64,000 nt of DNA, taken from positions 2,294,001-2,358,000 of the forward strand of contig JAJGBQ010000005.1 in NCBI GenBank assembly GCA_022457065.1, in the 5' to 3' direction. Source of the DNA: Curvularia sp. ZM96. Lineage: Eukaryota; Ascomycota; Dothideomycetes; Pleosporales; Pleosporaceae. Position 1 is the first letter of the stretch. The number at the start of each line of letters is the position of its first letter. The notes below the pieces were generated by a model, which made no database searches, was not told where the DNA came from, and was given only the letters and a program-made list of their open reading frames with translations. Below, piece by piece: positions 1 through 11,238 of this stretch. The translations under genes were made by a program, and so were the position numbers.

Positions 1-422
1 ATGGTCGCGACCTGGCTGGGAATTGGGATGCTGGGAGCACCATAGGCGATGATGGCAGGGAAGGGACCGCTTCCGCTAGGCTTCTTAATCGAGACAGAGA
101 ACGAGACAGATTTGCCGCCCTCGCTGGAAGTGATGGAGAGCGTGGATCCCGAGAGGCTAGCAGTGACGGTAGAAGGCTTTTTGGGGAAATCACCGAGCTC
201 TTGGTTCTGCATAGCAGCGCTCACCTCTTTGTTCTTACAAGCAAAATCTTCTTTCGTCACGACAGACCTTCCATCAAAGAACTTGAATGGATTTGGTAGT
301 TTGGCATTGGTAGTTGTTGGGAAAGTAGTTGGGATGGCGCATGTTCCTTCCTGACGCTGCTGAAGGAGAGGTGTTGCAAGCATGGTACAGGAGAGAAGCG
401 GAAGAACGATTGAGTATTTCAT
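1..422 (-). CDS. glucuronoyl methylesterase (CE15), 5' part, cut by window edge
   Basis: The reading frame runs from ATG at 422 to the left edge (140 residues, no stop). It starts with a secretion signal (MKYSIVLPLLSCTMLATP) and then shows the N-terminal pattern of fungal CE15 4-O-methyl-glucuronoyl methylesterases: LPNPFKFFDG, a VTKEDFACK stretch, QNQELGDFPKKPSTVTAS, and GGKSVSFSVSIKKPSG followed by PFPAIIAYGAPSIPIP. The family cleaves the ester between lignin alcohols and glucuronic acid on xylan, outside the cell. The catalytic Ser and His lie beyond the window. There is no N-terminal CBM1; the catalytic module follows the signal directly. A TATA-like box lies about 60 nt upstream of the ATG. 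Confidence 0.88.
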   Translation of the reverse strand, partial: MKYSIVLPLLSCTMLATPLLQQRQEGTCAIPTTFPTTTNAKLPNPFKFFDGRSVVTKEDFACKNKEVSAAMQNQELGDFPKKPSTVTASLSGSTLSITSSEGGKSVSFSVSIKKPSGSGPFPAIIAYGAPSIPIPSQVAT

Positions 423-1703
423 AATGAGCTGGTTGATGGAGACTGCGTATCCGAATGCAGGAGTTTAGGAGCGACTGATCTTTATATACTGACCATCTTC
501 TCCACAGGTATTCCATGTCCCCGCACCGAGATGCTTCCCCCAAATGAAGCCATGTAGATCATCAAGTCGCTTAGCATGACTGCGGTGCAGTCAAGTCCAT
601 GTGCCTTGACGTCTGTCAGTGGTTGTATCTCCTGCCACGCTGATGTGGGACAATGGAAAAATTGTCTGTCGTTAATCGGGGCCGTTTATTGGGATAGAAA
701 GGTTCCTTTGAGCCGCGAGGGGGAGGCCTCTTACTTTAATACCCCGGAATAATAATCCTTGTTAGAGGGTGGTGCCTCCGATTGAAGCATAGCCAGAGTC
801 GGTTATATAAGGCCGGTCTGGATACTGGGCAGTTTGCGGAGTACTCTGTCAGGGTTCCTAAAGGACAACTTGTCGCCAGGTGTTGGTTGATTGGACTCCA
901 GGCGCCATGTGCACTCTACGAGCCTTGGCTCGCTCTTAAGGGCTGGTGAATGTCTTGACGCCGGCTCTCCATGATGTTGTGGGGTGCAGTGGGGCACTGA
1001 GTTGAAATGCCGTTTAGCCTGTCGTTAGCATATGGTTTTTCCGGCAGCATACTACTCTTTTGGGATCGCGGTTTTGCGGAGTATGATTAATTACAAATCT
1101 AGGTCACCTGATAGTCTAGATGTATCGTATGGTATAGAATCTCTCGTTGTGACTTTAACGGCGGCTGTTGCGGCCTTGTCAGTGCCGACTAAGACACAAC
1201 AATGAGTCAGTGCAATGGCGTCCGAATACCCCCTGGGTCATTGTGATCGGGTGCTTGGTATCACGTAAAATGTTAGAAGCAGAATGTGTCAACGTGTAAA
1301 CGAAGGATCAAAGGGCAAGAGATGACCACCTAGTGGCGCTTACCGATTCCAGTGCTAGTGGCAGCTTTGGACTTCGGCACCCCTCTCACGCTCAATCGGC
1401 TGTTTCGCATACGTGCATCCAAATCTGTACATAAGAACGATTGACGAAGACATGGAAGTCTGGTGTATCACGAAGAACTGCGTAGCAAAGCTGCTGTATA
1501 ATTACATAGCTAGCTTTTTGAGAAGAAAGAGAAGGAAGCATACGGTGCAATCTAACTGGATACATCTAAAGCAAAGAAGCAGCAAGCTTACCAAGCCGCC
1601 CCGCACGACATTGGCAGTCACACTCCACGCATTATCTATATCTACATCGGCAAGGGAGTAGGCCCATTCTTGACAGAGAAAAAAAAATCTGGAGTCAGTC
1701 AAG
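423..1703. other. divergent intergenic region, CE15 / methyltransferase
   Basis: No convincing gene. Besides the TATA box it holds a minus-strand GGCTAAA (1013-1019, XlnR-like) and several SYGGRG (CreA-like) sites, for instance GCGGAG near 836 and 1076 and CCGGGG (minus) near 743. These fit control of a xylan-related enzyme, but short motifs also occur by chance. Confidence 0.4.
480..488 (-). promoter_or_regulatory. TATA-like box of the CE15 gene
   Basis: On the minus strand the sequence reads TATATAAAG about 60 nt upstream of the ATG at 422, a usual TATA distance for a strongly regulated fungal gene. Confidence 0.5.
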
Positions 1704-3075
1704 ATGACGGGCGAACGACAGGCAGCCGACGCTATACGGTTCTACGATTCAAAATCATGGGATTACGACGCTACATGGCACAACGACTTTACCAGACGAT
1801 TCATGACATATCTCGACATACAGCCAGGCCAACACGTGCTGGATCTAGCATGCGGGACCGGACTCCTCACCTTCCGCGAAGCCGAGGCAGTAGGGCCAGA
1901 AGGACAGGTTGTAGGCGTCGATGTAACACCTAGTATGCTTGCAGTGGCTACGCACAGAAAGAGCCAAGGGGGAGACAAGTATGCAAACACGACGTTTATC
2001 AAGGGCGACGTATTACACTTGGATGAGACAGTAGAGCTCAAGGGAAGGCAGTTTGACGTGATCACAGTAGCTTCTGCGCTCGTCCTGTTTCCTGACCCCA
2101 AAGCTGCGATTGAACACTGGTCAAAGTTCTTGAAGCCTGGAGGGGTCATGGCAATGGATGCAACGCACCCGAGAAATTTGGTGTCTGGTATGGTTCTGGA
2201 ACGGGTGGCCCGCAGACTGGAATTACCGATTGGATACAACCGGTCGTGGAGCAAATCAGAGGACACGCTGAAGAATACCATGGAGTCGGCAGGCCTCGAA
2301 GTGGAGCAAGTGCTCACCGTGGAAAACCAAGCGGGGTATGGTAGGCGATTCTACGACATGGAGCAATGGGATGATTTTTTTGTTGAAAATGTCATTGTCA
2401 AGGACGTCACGCGAACGTTTGCAAACAACGATATCCGGAGAAAGGCCCAAGGGATTTACAAAGAAGAGTGGGAAAAGCTGGCGATAGACGGCAAGGTGGA
2501 GGAGGTGGATGCTGTGTTTCTGGGCATAGCGCGAAGACGTAAGTAACACAGGCGCTGGGATTGAGCCAATGGAGAACTGACGCGACATTGAAGCTGCCGA
2601 CGGGTCGAGATACATTCCACAAATCATCCAAGACGACGTCGTCTTCAAGGGCGGGTGCCGCTGTGGCGGGGTACAGTACACATCGAGCGCGGCGCCCTCA
2701 GATATCACGCTGTGCCATTGCCGAGCGTGTCAACAGGTGTCAGGCTCTGGCTTCCTCCCGTTTACACATGTGCCGTTGAAGGATCTCAAGTTTACCCACG
2801 AGGCTACGCGCACGAGTCTCTGGCTATCGAGCGTTGCCGAGCGAACGTTTTGCTCAGGCTGCGGGGCTCCGATCACCATGACTTACCCTTCGGACCCTGA
2901 CGGTATTGGCCTGTGCATGTCCACGGTCGACTTGCAAAGTCTCAAGACGCCGACTACGCCCAAGGTGGTCCAGCACATTTATCTTCGGGAGAAAGCGCCG
3001 TGGGTGGTGCTGCCAGACGACGGAACTGAGCGATGGGGCACTTCAGAAGTGGCGCACTGGCTGGACCAGAAGTAG
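1704..3075 (+). CDS. SAM-dependent methyltransferase fused to a GFA/CENP-V domain
   Basis: Exon 1 (1704-2538) encodes a class I SAM methyltransferase of the UbiE/COQ5-like type: motif I is DLACGTGLLTF, followed by VVGVDVTPSML (motif post I), DVITVASALVLFPD and LKPGGVMAMDATHP. Read through, exon 1 would stop at 2546, but a GTAAGT donor at 2539, a CTGAC branch at 2576-2580 and an AG at 2592-2593 define a 55-nt intron. Splicing it joins the frame exactly (phase 1) to exon 2 (2594-3075). Exon 2 encodes a GFA (glutathione-dependent formaldehyde-activating)/Mss4-like zinc fold: GGCRCGGVQY, LCHCRACQQVSGSGF and RTFCSGCGAPITM provide the Cys ligands. The GFA part has no ATG of its own before its first Cys motif, which supports one 438-residue protein. 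The substrate is unknown. The alternative is two adjacent genes, or an intron-retained short form. Confidence 0.78.
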
Positions 3076-3975
3076 CCGGCAGTAGTCGAGTCCAGTCAAG
3101 TCAGGAGAGAGATGGCGGTAAGCAGGAGGCGGGTTGGTGGAGTCCATGTGCCAAGCGCGAAGATGGATCATGGCCCTTGGTGCTGCATGTGTGTAGTAGT
3201 AGGTGCAAAAGGCCCTTTGGGTCGTCGTCGACCGCTATCCCGGCGTTGCTTTTGGCGGCCAACAGAAATGCTACAGCCGTCGCCTGTCTCAAATGCCCGG
3301 CACGTGTTGTTGCAGCGTGTTTCTCTCGTGAACGTTTCGAAACACCAGCTAGTCGCCCGCTCGCGCGCGAACGCAACGCTAACTCGCAGGTCGGCAAGTG
3401 GAGACCAAACCAGTGAAGAGCGTATGGAGCGACTGCAGGGTGATGAGAGCAGCAGCGCCGTGAGAGCGTCGCGATTGGCGCAGGCCGTCCATGCCAGGTG
3501 GGTAAGCCATGTCGACGTGTTGCGGTGTGCGGCCATGACGAGGCGGGCTAGCCGTCCCAGCCTCACAAAATCTGCCTTTCCTGCCACCTGCTTTTCGAAA
3601 CATTGATTGCAAGGTCAGCTTCCTCGCCCTCTTTCTTTTGCAACCTCCGCGTCTCTGCTCCCCTCCAGCGAAGCGACTCGTCTTGTTGGCGCCCTGCCTC
3701 TGCCTCTGCTGCTGCTGCTGCTGCACTCTACCCCACCCTCGTCCCTCGTTCACGCTCCACCTCGACCCTCTGACCCTCATCGGCCCTATCCACAGCCCTC
3801 GCCCGGGCTGCCCGCTGCCCTCAACGCCCTCGTCCTCGTCCTCGCCCAGCACGCAGCGACTCGGAATAGCGTTTCACGCCGGGTCCCTTATATCTCGTGC
3901 TGCCGATCCGGCCCAATTACCGCCGTTACCAATATCCCCCACCCGACGCCAAACATTTAGCTCCAGTCCGCCGCT
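3076..3975. other. promoter and probable 5' leader of the coiled-coil gene
   Basis: No convincing gene. It contains a CACGTG E-box-like site near 3302 and a (CTG)6 run at 3706-3724 inside a pyrimidine-rich leader just before the ATG at 3976. Frames that look open here start from non-ATG codons and have low-complexity translations. Confidence 0.4.
3706..3724. repeat. (CTG)n microsatellite
   Basis: Six uninterrupted CTG units in the leader upstream of the ATG at 3976. Confidence 0.85.
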
Positions 3976-5559
3976 ATGAGCCGCAATCTATCCCGTGATG
4001 GCGAGCTGCCACAGCCCTCTCAGCCTCCTTTCGCTGCCCATGGCCCGCAACGCGCTGTAACAGTGCAGCCATACCACGCCCGGAAACAGTCGTCCCCTCT
4101 GCCCGAGCATGACGCGCGTGCCTTTGACGACGTTGACATCACCGGCCTTCAACCACCACCCTGTGCCCTGACTCCCACCTCGGTCACAGCCTACGACCCC
4201 CACGCCCCTTCCCCGCTGGAGGACTTCCCCAGGACCGGTCGCAGCAGTCACCAGCGTACACTGACGGGCACCATCTTTGACAACTTCAATCGCGCCACCT
4301 CGACCATCCAGCAACATACTTCACGCGCATCTTCACCCTCAAAGTCCCTCGCCAGTTTTATCCCCTCGAGAGGAGCCATCGAGTCCAGTGCCAGCCAACC
4401 CAAGATCAGGGCCATCCAGAACTGGTTCGCTGGCTCTTCGGCCTCAATCAAGTCTGGTGCCTCGCAGCACGACGACTATTCCGACTCGGAATCGGCATCT
4501 GGAGAAGAGTACGACTCCCAATCCGAGTCTGAAGAAGAGGAAGAGGAGAGGGGCAATATGATGGCCAACATCTTCAACCGCGGCTCGTCGCTTACCAGGG
4601 GTGCTTCTGAGAGCCCCCAGCCCGCGGCCGCCATGCAGCCACAGACTAAGCCCCCGAGCCAGCCAACCGCAAGCAGCAAATTCGCCTGGCTGCTCAAGAC
4701 CCAAAAGAATGCCGCAGTACCTCCCCCACAACGGTCACCCACCTATCACAACCCCGATGATGAGCTGCTGAACCTCAACATTTCACAAGCTCTCTTCCCA
4801 CATGGCCCCGCAGACCCGCTCGCTGCCTCATCGTTCCACGATCTGCTCACCAACGCCGAAGCACTGCTATCACGTTACCAGACTGCCTATCGTAAACTAT
4901 CTACCGCTTTGGTAGATGCGCACTCGGAACAGAGCGCTCAAGAGGATGAGCTCGACGAGGCCGAGACACGCGCCCGCCACCTCAAGATGCAACTTGAGAC
5001 CATGGCTAGGCGAGCCGACGAGCAGGACGAGCAGATGCGGTCGCTCATGGAAGACCTAGCATTTGAGCGACGAGCAAGACAAGAGGAAGAGGCGGCCCGC
5101 AAGAGGAATCTTGCCCTCATCCGCAGCTCCGCGCAGTGCGAGCACGCTTCTTGCCAGGACACTGCTGTCCGACGACACAACCGCATCTCTGGCTCCGGAC
5201 TGAGCGTCGATTCTGGCTTCGAGTCGGAGGCGGAGACTGACGGAGCAAGCGTCGTCTCAGGCGCCTGCATGAGCCCAACTGCCACCGACCGCACCCCCGT
5301 ACTCGACGCCGACATCCATGATACCACACCCAAGAGCAAGAAGCTCGCATCAACACAAAATACAAATACACAGGAAAAAGTAGACATTGCACGGGGTGGA
5401 TGGGGATGTGCAAACTGCGAAGGCGGTGCACAATCCGCCGTGTGGGGCCGCCTAGCTAAAGAGCGAGAGGAAAACCGCACGCTTAGGCTTCGAGTCGAGA
5501 CGCTCGAAGAAGCGGTCGACGGTGCTCTGAACGCCGTCACCGGCGCTTGGGGTATGTAA
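3976..5559 (+). CDS. hypothetical coiled-coil protein, 527 aa
   Basis: I do not recognise a named family. It is a single exon. Residues 1-180 are Pro/Ser-rich and probably disordered. An acidic block lies near 165-195 (SEEEEEERG). A conserved-looking segment around 250-300 (DDELLNLNISQALFPHGP... FHDLLTNAEALLSRYQTAYR) leads into a coiled coil of about 100 residues rich in Glu, Arg and Ala. Further on there is a CxxC-type CANCEGG and a last short coiled coil (REENRTLRLRVETLEEAV). There is no signal peptide or membrane segment. The architecture suggests a cytoplasmic or cytoskeletal scaffold, which is inference only. Strong third-position GC bias and a continuous 1.58-kb frame support a real gene. 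Confidence 0.8.
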   Translation: MSRNLSRDGELPQPSQPPFAAHGPQRAVTVQPYHARKQSSPLPEHDARAFDDVDITGLQPPPCALTPTSVTAYDPHAPSPLEDFPRTGRSSHQRTLTGTIFDNFNRATSTIQQHTSRASSPSKSLASFIPSRGAIESSASQPKIRAIQNWFAGSSASIKSGASQHDDYSDSESASGEEYDSQSESEEEEEERGNMMANIFNRGSSLTRGASESPQPAAAMQPQTKPPSQPTASSKFAWLLKTQKNAAVPPPQRSPTYHNPDDELLNLNISQALFPHGPADPLAASSFHDLLTNAEALLSRYQTAYRKLSTALVDAHSEQSAQEDELDEAETRARHLKMQLETMARRADEQDEQMRSLMEDLAFERRARQEEEAARKRNLALIRSSAQCEHASCQDTAVRRHNRISGSGLSVDSGFESEAETDGASVVSGACMSPTATDRTPVLDADIHDTTPKSKKLASTQNTNTQEKVDIARGGWGCANCEGGAQSAVWGRLAKEREENRTLRLRVETLEEAVDGALNAVTGAWGM

Positions 5560-6150
5560 ATACTGGTGTGTCCTAGTACAATGTTGTGGAAAAGGCACTG
5601 GCGTATAACGGACCATTGGGGGATTTTTTTTTTTTTGGCTTGCGGTTTTTAGGCATTAGTTTCGTTTGTTCGCCTTTTTCAAAATCTTCGTATGGTAGAG
5701 ATGCATAGGGAATACCACTTTTGCACAGCAGTGCTGTGTGTTGCAAGAGATTGTTTCAACCTTTTTCATATTTATTCTCATTCTTTTTTTATATTTATTT
5801 TTGCATTAAGCAATGCGTTTCGTGTCGTAGGCTGTACTATAGTTTCCGATGGACAGGAAGATATGTAATGAACCGCCGATCGATAATTACTAAATGAGCT
5901 TGAGGGACAAGACGTATCGAGTATTGACAACAAAATCTTACATCACTACTGCCCTCAAAGGATTTTACGCTGTTCATGCATATACATTCAAGTTCCTGTC
6001 TCAGACTTAATCATTTACTCATACACACATTTACCTCAAAAACAGAGGTCATGAAGGAGAGAAAATACAACACCAAATGCCCATGCGCTCTGACCATACT
6101 ACCAAACATTACTCCCAAAAAAACGCCCTATTCGCTTTTCACTCCCTCAC
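5560..6150. other. convergent intergenic region
   Basis: AT-rich sequence with long T runs (for example near 5624-5636 and 5780-5800) between the 3' ends of the coiled-coil gene and the amine oxidase. These are likely 3' UTRs and polyadenylation signals. No gene seen. Confidence 0.5.
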
Positions 6151-8336
6151 CTACAGCTTCCCTCCGCAGCAGTCACCCTTGCCCACCAGCACCGAGGAGT
6201 TATTCTTAGTGTTAGGCACATCAATAGCAGGATTGCGATCGAAGAAGTCGCTGGGCTTATATTGGATCTGGTGGATTTCCACCGGCATAACGGGCCAGTC
6301 TTCAACTCTGTTCGGCTGTTAAGAACTCCTGTGTAAGATATGTGTGGGTATAGAAAGGAACTTACCTGGGGTTATGTGTCAAACCAAACACATTCCAAAG
6401 AACGACATCCTCGTTCCTGACATCGTCGTTGCGCGCAGCCATGTCGTGCACACCGCCCTTCTCCAGCTGGCTCTGCATAGTGAAGCGGCCGCCGGCATAG
6501 AGCTCGTCGTCGCGGTACTTTGTTACCCAGACGTGGTGGTTGGTGAAGAGAGCGCGGTTCGCTTGTATGCTGCCCTTTGCCGCGAGCAGCTTTTGCGTCG
6601 GCAGTGGCGCGAACTTGTATGCGACTGGGTTTCCCGATTTGGGGTTCTTCTTTTCGGGGTTGATGATTTTGAAGACGCGGTGGTCGGTGGGGTTGGCGTC
6701 GAGACCTGTGGACTTTTCAACGACTGTCTTGCGGATCTCGTACCAGTTGCCGTTGGGGTTGGTTTCTTTGTTCCAAGGCGCTGGGTGAGATTCCTCATAG
6801 ACGACAGTGTTTTTGTGGCCGTCGATGGCTGGGTCCACACGGATGGCGAAGATGTGCTGGTGGTTTTGAGCGAGGACACCGTTGGCGACGACGTTGCCGT
6901 AGTCGGAGGTCTTGCCTGCGTCGATGTTTACGACTGAGACGATACCAGTGGCACGCGTCTCGATGGTAATGCCACCAGCGGTGTCGAACTTGTAAGCAAA
7001 GATGTATTCGTAATTTGCGAGTGTGATGATGAATTGGACGACAAGTTCGCGCATTCGCGTCACTACAGCGCGTCCGGTTCGCCAGTTGGCTACATAATGT
7101 TAGCGAGCGCTAGGTCTTTGATGCTTCTCTTTTACTTACTGTGCTTCCAGCCAATACCGTTGTCTTGCTCATGGAGACAGATGACGTTGGGATGTTCGAC
7201 CGGCTCACCGTTAGCGCCGACAGTGAGAGCATCAAAGTACTTGATAACACCCAGGCAGTCACAGCCAAGAGAAAGGTTGTTGGCGCAGTTTCCGGCACCT
7301 CCATCGCCAAAGTCAAAGGCCTGCTTGCGTTGGTAGCCGGGACGGGCATCGGCATAGGGCACCGTCATCTCGCTGATGCTCATACGGTACATGATGCTTC
7401 TTCCATCGTAGTGGACATCGTGCAGAACAGCTCCTTCGCGGCCGTTGAAGGATACCCTGAAGCTCCACTTTTGCCACTCGACCAGTGATTCATCGGTAAC
7501 CTTGAATGAGGGACCCTCTGGCTGCAAGATGTCGATGGGCTTGACATCCTCACGCAATCCACCCTTGACCAGCTCGGGAACATATTCGGCTTCCTCGCAA
7601 TGATCAAGAATGCGTGGAGAGCATGTTTGGCCTGTAAGGCTGTCGCCCTTTCCACCAGTAGCCAAGCGGTTGACACGAACAATTTTCCTTGTTTTGGCGT
7701 CCATGATTGGGCTAATGGGCAATGGATATGCGTAGAAGTTGGAGTCTGGGTTTCCGTTCCTCATATCTTGGGCAAAGCAAAGACCCTGGAAGTATCTGAG
7801 GGGCTCTTGGTCATCCTCGACTGGTCCATATGGCCTGTAATATTTAGTATCGAGAGGGAAAAAAAGGGCTCAGAGGAAGAGGCATCATACCATGGCTCAA
7901 TAACTAGTTCAAATCCATCGGGCAATTGGAACTCGGCAACGGCCTTTTTGAACATCTCACTCTCCTTGCACGCGGCAACGAGGTGGTCGAATTCCCATAG
8001 ACTCAAGCTAGGCTGAATCTCACCAGTAAAAGTCTCGTGGCGGACCCTCTGCTTTTGCTCGACATCGATGACCGATTCGTTGTACCGGGGGATCTTGTCA
8101 GATCCAACAACATCGTAGTGGCACTTTGCCAACCTCGGTGGTCGCTTAGATGCTGGGGAAAGGCCCGGCTTGGCAGCATGCTCGAGTTCAAGGTACTGCT
8201 TCATCATCTCTTTGTTTGGTTCTTGCAGGAAGATTTCTCGAAATTCGACAACGGTGTCTTTGTGAAGGGAGAGGACGGTGTCACGCGCAATGCGTATCTC
8301 CTCTGCGCTGAGGATCTTGAATGGATGAACCGCCAT
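6151..8336 (-). CDS. copper amine oxidase
   Basis: Four exons on the minus strand: 8336-7891, 7834-7140, 7089-6366 and 6307-6151. Introns of 56, 50 and 58 nt join in frame to 673 aa, the usual length of fungal copper-containing amine oxidases. These enzymes oxidise primary amines to aldehyde, ammonia and H2O2. The topaquinone precursor is the first Tyr of NYEY (about residue 407), in VVQFIITLANYEYIFAYKF. Copper ligands are the two His of NHQHIF (about 457 and 459) and the His of LTHNPRVEDWPVMP (about 619). The catalytic-base region shows YADARPGYQRKQAFDFGDGG. For the last intron a nearer AG gives the wrong frame; the second AG (6308-6309) restores RVEDWPVMP. The protein ends in GKL, at most a weak PTS1-like tripeptide, so peroxisomal location is uncertain. 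Confidence 0.93.
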
Positions 8337-9542
8337 GATGGATCAAGTATCTATGAATCTTTCTACTTCCACGGTCAAAGATGGCGTAAACAAGAGAAGT
8401 ATCAAAGAATTGAATTTTCCCTCCAGCCGAGAGGGCTACGCTGCCTTTTATCATCGTACAAATACATCTACACATGGGTCATTAATTCCGCATTCCTCTA
8501 CCGTACCAAGCGGGGTCTTGCTACGAGGCGCTATTATAGTTGTCTAGTGCATATCGCGTGGACCTTCGATAACGAGTTTAGTGCAGGGTCCATTCAAGAA
8601 TGTCAAGCGACGCACGGGCTACCGACTTCTATACTCCGTACAGATCAGACGTATCATCTAGTTTGTTTCCTTACGCGCGGATACACTTAGACAGCTCGAC
8701 CTTTTCGTCGATCCGTTGTGGAAAGACGCGTACTGCGCTGACAAATGGATGCACGGTGAGTAGGACCGAGACACGTTATGCCGTGCCGGATAGAGGTACC
8801 CCATCACCACTTACCGCACTAAGATGTGTTAAAACCCCAGAATGACAGGGATAGAACGTCCGATGACAACCTGGACCAGTTCCGCTGACTTGCCGTGATA
8901 TTTGTTAGGACAACATAGATAGCAAAGTGCCGTCTTGGCCCAGCTTATCGCGCCCGTAAATTTGCAGTTAGTAACCATTGCTGTTCCAGACTGAGAGATG
9001 CATAGTATGTGTGAAGGGTTCAAAACATACGCATAGGCCCGAATACAGGTGGCCATACATATCTGTCACCCTTATCTTTGTCAATCTAACACTGCTGCAG
9101 GATGTGATGGGCTTGTGGTTCGGGCCTGATGAAGTCGCAAAAGACGACTTTGTATCTTTGTTGTTGATGCAGTCTCCCAGCGGATTACAATGTGTCGGAT
9201 ATCTTTCTTCTCGCCATACTCTGCGTAACAACGCGAAAGAATGTTCCGCGCTGCGACTGGCTACCAACTCGTGTTCTATGCATCTCCATCACACGCCAAC
9301 GCAGGTCGGTTTCATCGACCCAGGGTGCATGTCCAGACCAACCAGACAGAATGCCATAATATCTAGAGTAGATGAGACTTCTGTAGATCGATGTGTGAGC
9401 CATGCCCAGGAGTCTTAGGCAGTTACCAAGCGTCTCCGTCGCATGTCGAGTCCTGTAGTGCTTGCATCTTCCAACCCGATCAAAACAGCAAAAAACCAGC
9501 TCCGCGACCTCCAGGCCAGCTGCCCGCAGCGCCAAAAAGAAT
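8337..9542. other. intergenic region upstream of the amine oxidase
   Basis: Scattered open frames start from non-ATG codons and show no recognisable domain. No repeat or RNA gene seen until the tRNA at 9543. Confidence 0.4.
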
Positions 9543-9648
9543 GCATCGGCCGGGAATCGAACCCGGGGCTAGCCGAAACTGCCCATGCTGCTCGTTGGAT
9601 TGAACAGATGGATGGCAACGGCTAATTTTACCACTAAACCACCGATGC
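9543..9648 (-). tRNA. tRNA-Gly(GCC), with intron
   Basis: On the minus strand the 5' GCATCGG and 3' CCGATGC form a perfect acceptor stem. The D arm (GGTTTAGTGGTAAAAT), a GCC anticodon in TTGCCA, an AGCCG/CGGCT anticodon stem, and the T arm CCGGGTTCGATTCCCGG are all present. The 106-nt gene exceeds a mature tRNA by about 34 nt. The excess lies just after the anticodon, the canonical nuclear tRNA intron position. Confidence 0.92.
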
Positions 9649-11238
9649 TACTGATGGTCGAAAGGCGAACCAGGCAGGAGCTGATTGTTCGATGGAGGAA
9701 GGAGCAGACAACGGACAATATGTTTCGCGAGAAACATCCGTTTCTAAGGTGTCATCTTCGAAGCTGTGGTGGATCGGAAAAGGGCCCCACTTCGGCAAGT
9801 AAGATTCCAACAGGCGTGGCCAATCACATTCTCGAACAGGCGCTGATCGGTGCGCCTGAGGACTGCAAGTATTGCGGGCGTGAACTCCTGCAAAACTAAT
9901 AACATCAACATGCGGAGCGTGTTTCCACAAGTTGATTGAGTGTAACTCAAAGGTCAGCGGTATCGCAACGACACGGGGTCACGATAATGCAAGGACCTCG
10001 AAAGTGTTTCTGTAGTCGTAGTTGTTGCTGGTGCTAGTCATTCGAGTTCCTAAGCATGTTATTCGCTCTGTATTCCCAGCCTCAAAGATCTCTTGCATCT
10101 AATTGGCGACACAGGGTTTCATTGAGCAACAGCCGTCTCTGAGCTATCAGTATGGTTCTTGTAGTATTCGGTGACGGTATTCTAGTTCAATTGACAGCGC
10201 GTGGGAGGAGCGACTCTCAAGATATCGTCAAGAGTGCAGGAGAGTCGTGTAACATTGAAAGCGGCGGACGTCATGAAACATGTTGTGAGCGCGAACGAAC
10301 GATGGTATGAGATGAAAAAGAACTGGTTTCAGAAGATTAACTTGCAGCGTATGGTCTTTGTGACTCTGAGCATGCGGAGGAAGGAGTTGGCCTTATACCA
10401 CCTTCGTTGAGCGAAGAAATGGTCCATGCTACGCCCTGAAGCTACTGTTAGCATTTGCTGCGTTTGGTTCAAAACTGTATCGACTCACACGCGCTGTAGG
10501 TACAGCCACTGGATACCGTGAGGATTTGCTGTGTGGTGATGTTTGGGTGACCCACGTCTTGAGGTTGGGGGTAGGCGCGCCTTCCTGTCTACTACAGTGT
10601 ACATGAGGTCACGTGTGGATTAGTCACACCCGGTGCTTGGACGCGCATTCAAGCATTCTGTTGCAAATGTACTCTGCTTGTTGGACGATACGAGTTCACG
10701 ATCCTAAAATGTCTCCCCAGTGGCTTCACAGCCATATACGCCTCCTCTCGCACTCTGTACGGCATAGAATGGGAGGACCAGAATCATCGTTAAAAATTCG
10801 TAGGTACGCGAAAAGGCGAGCTCAAAGGCCTGGACTTAGGAGAATGCTTCTTCCAGCCTTGGATAGCAAGTCCATCTTTTGTCCAGGCTGTGCTCGTTGT
10901 CTGCAGGCAGAGCTGCGCCACCTGCACCGCCACAGTCTGATTTAGTCCCACCTTTCGCTCTAGCTACGCGCCCACTGTACGCTACCATTGCTGGCTCATA
11001 ATGCGCTGGCTCACCGCAATCCTGGGCGACGGTGGCTTCTCTGTCGTCATCTGCGCTCCGCTCGTCTTCCACAGTCATGCGCCCACTTGATCCTTGGTGA
11101 GGCAATGAGGCTGTGACATTATCGACGCGCCGTGATGCACGCGTCAAAGCGCTCCACTGCCAGCAACATACAGGTTTTTGTTGCAGACTAAATTTCCAAC
11201 ATCATCCACTTGCAAACTGCTTCCCTACATACCAAAAA
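9649..11238. other. intergenic region, no gene identified
   Basis: About 1.6 kb with only short frames and no recognisable domain. It includes the 5' region of the T5orf172 gene. The in-frame open sequence upstream of 11239 (from 11113) is judged to be leader, because the ATG at 11239 has an A-rich context and begins the conserved part. Confidence 0.4.

Noticed and set aside
3607..3979. Open frames covering the leader of the coiled-coil gene, one ending just over the ATG at 3976.
   Set aside because: They start from non-ATG codons and translate to low-complexity Cys/Leu/Pro runs from the CTG repeat; no uORF with an ATG supported.
8978..9418. 146-residue plus-strand frame upstream of tRNA-Gly.
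   Set aside because: No recognisable domain, composition unlike the neighbouring genes, and no supporting splice or leader signals.
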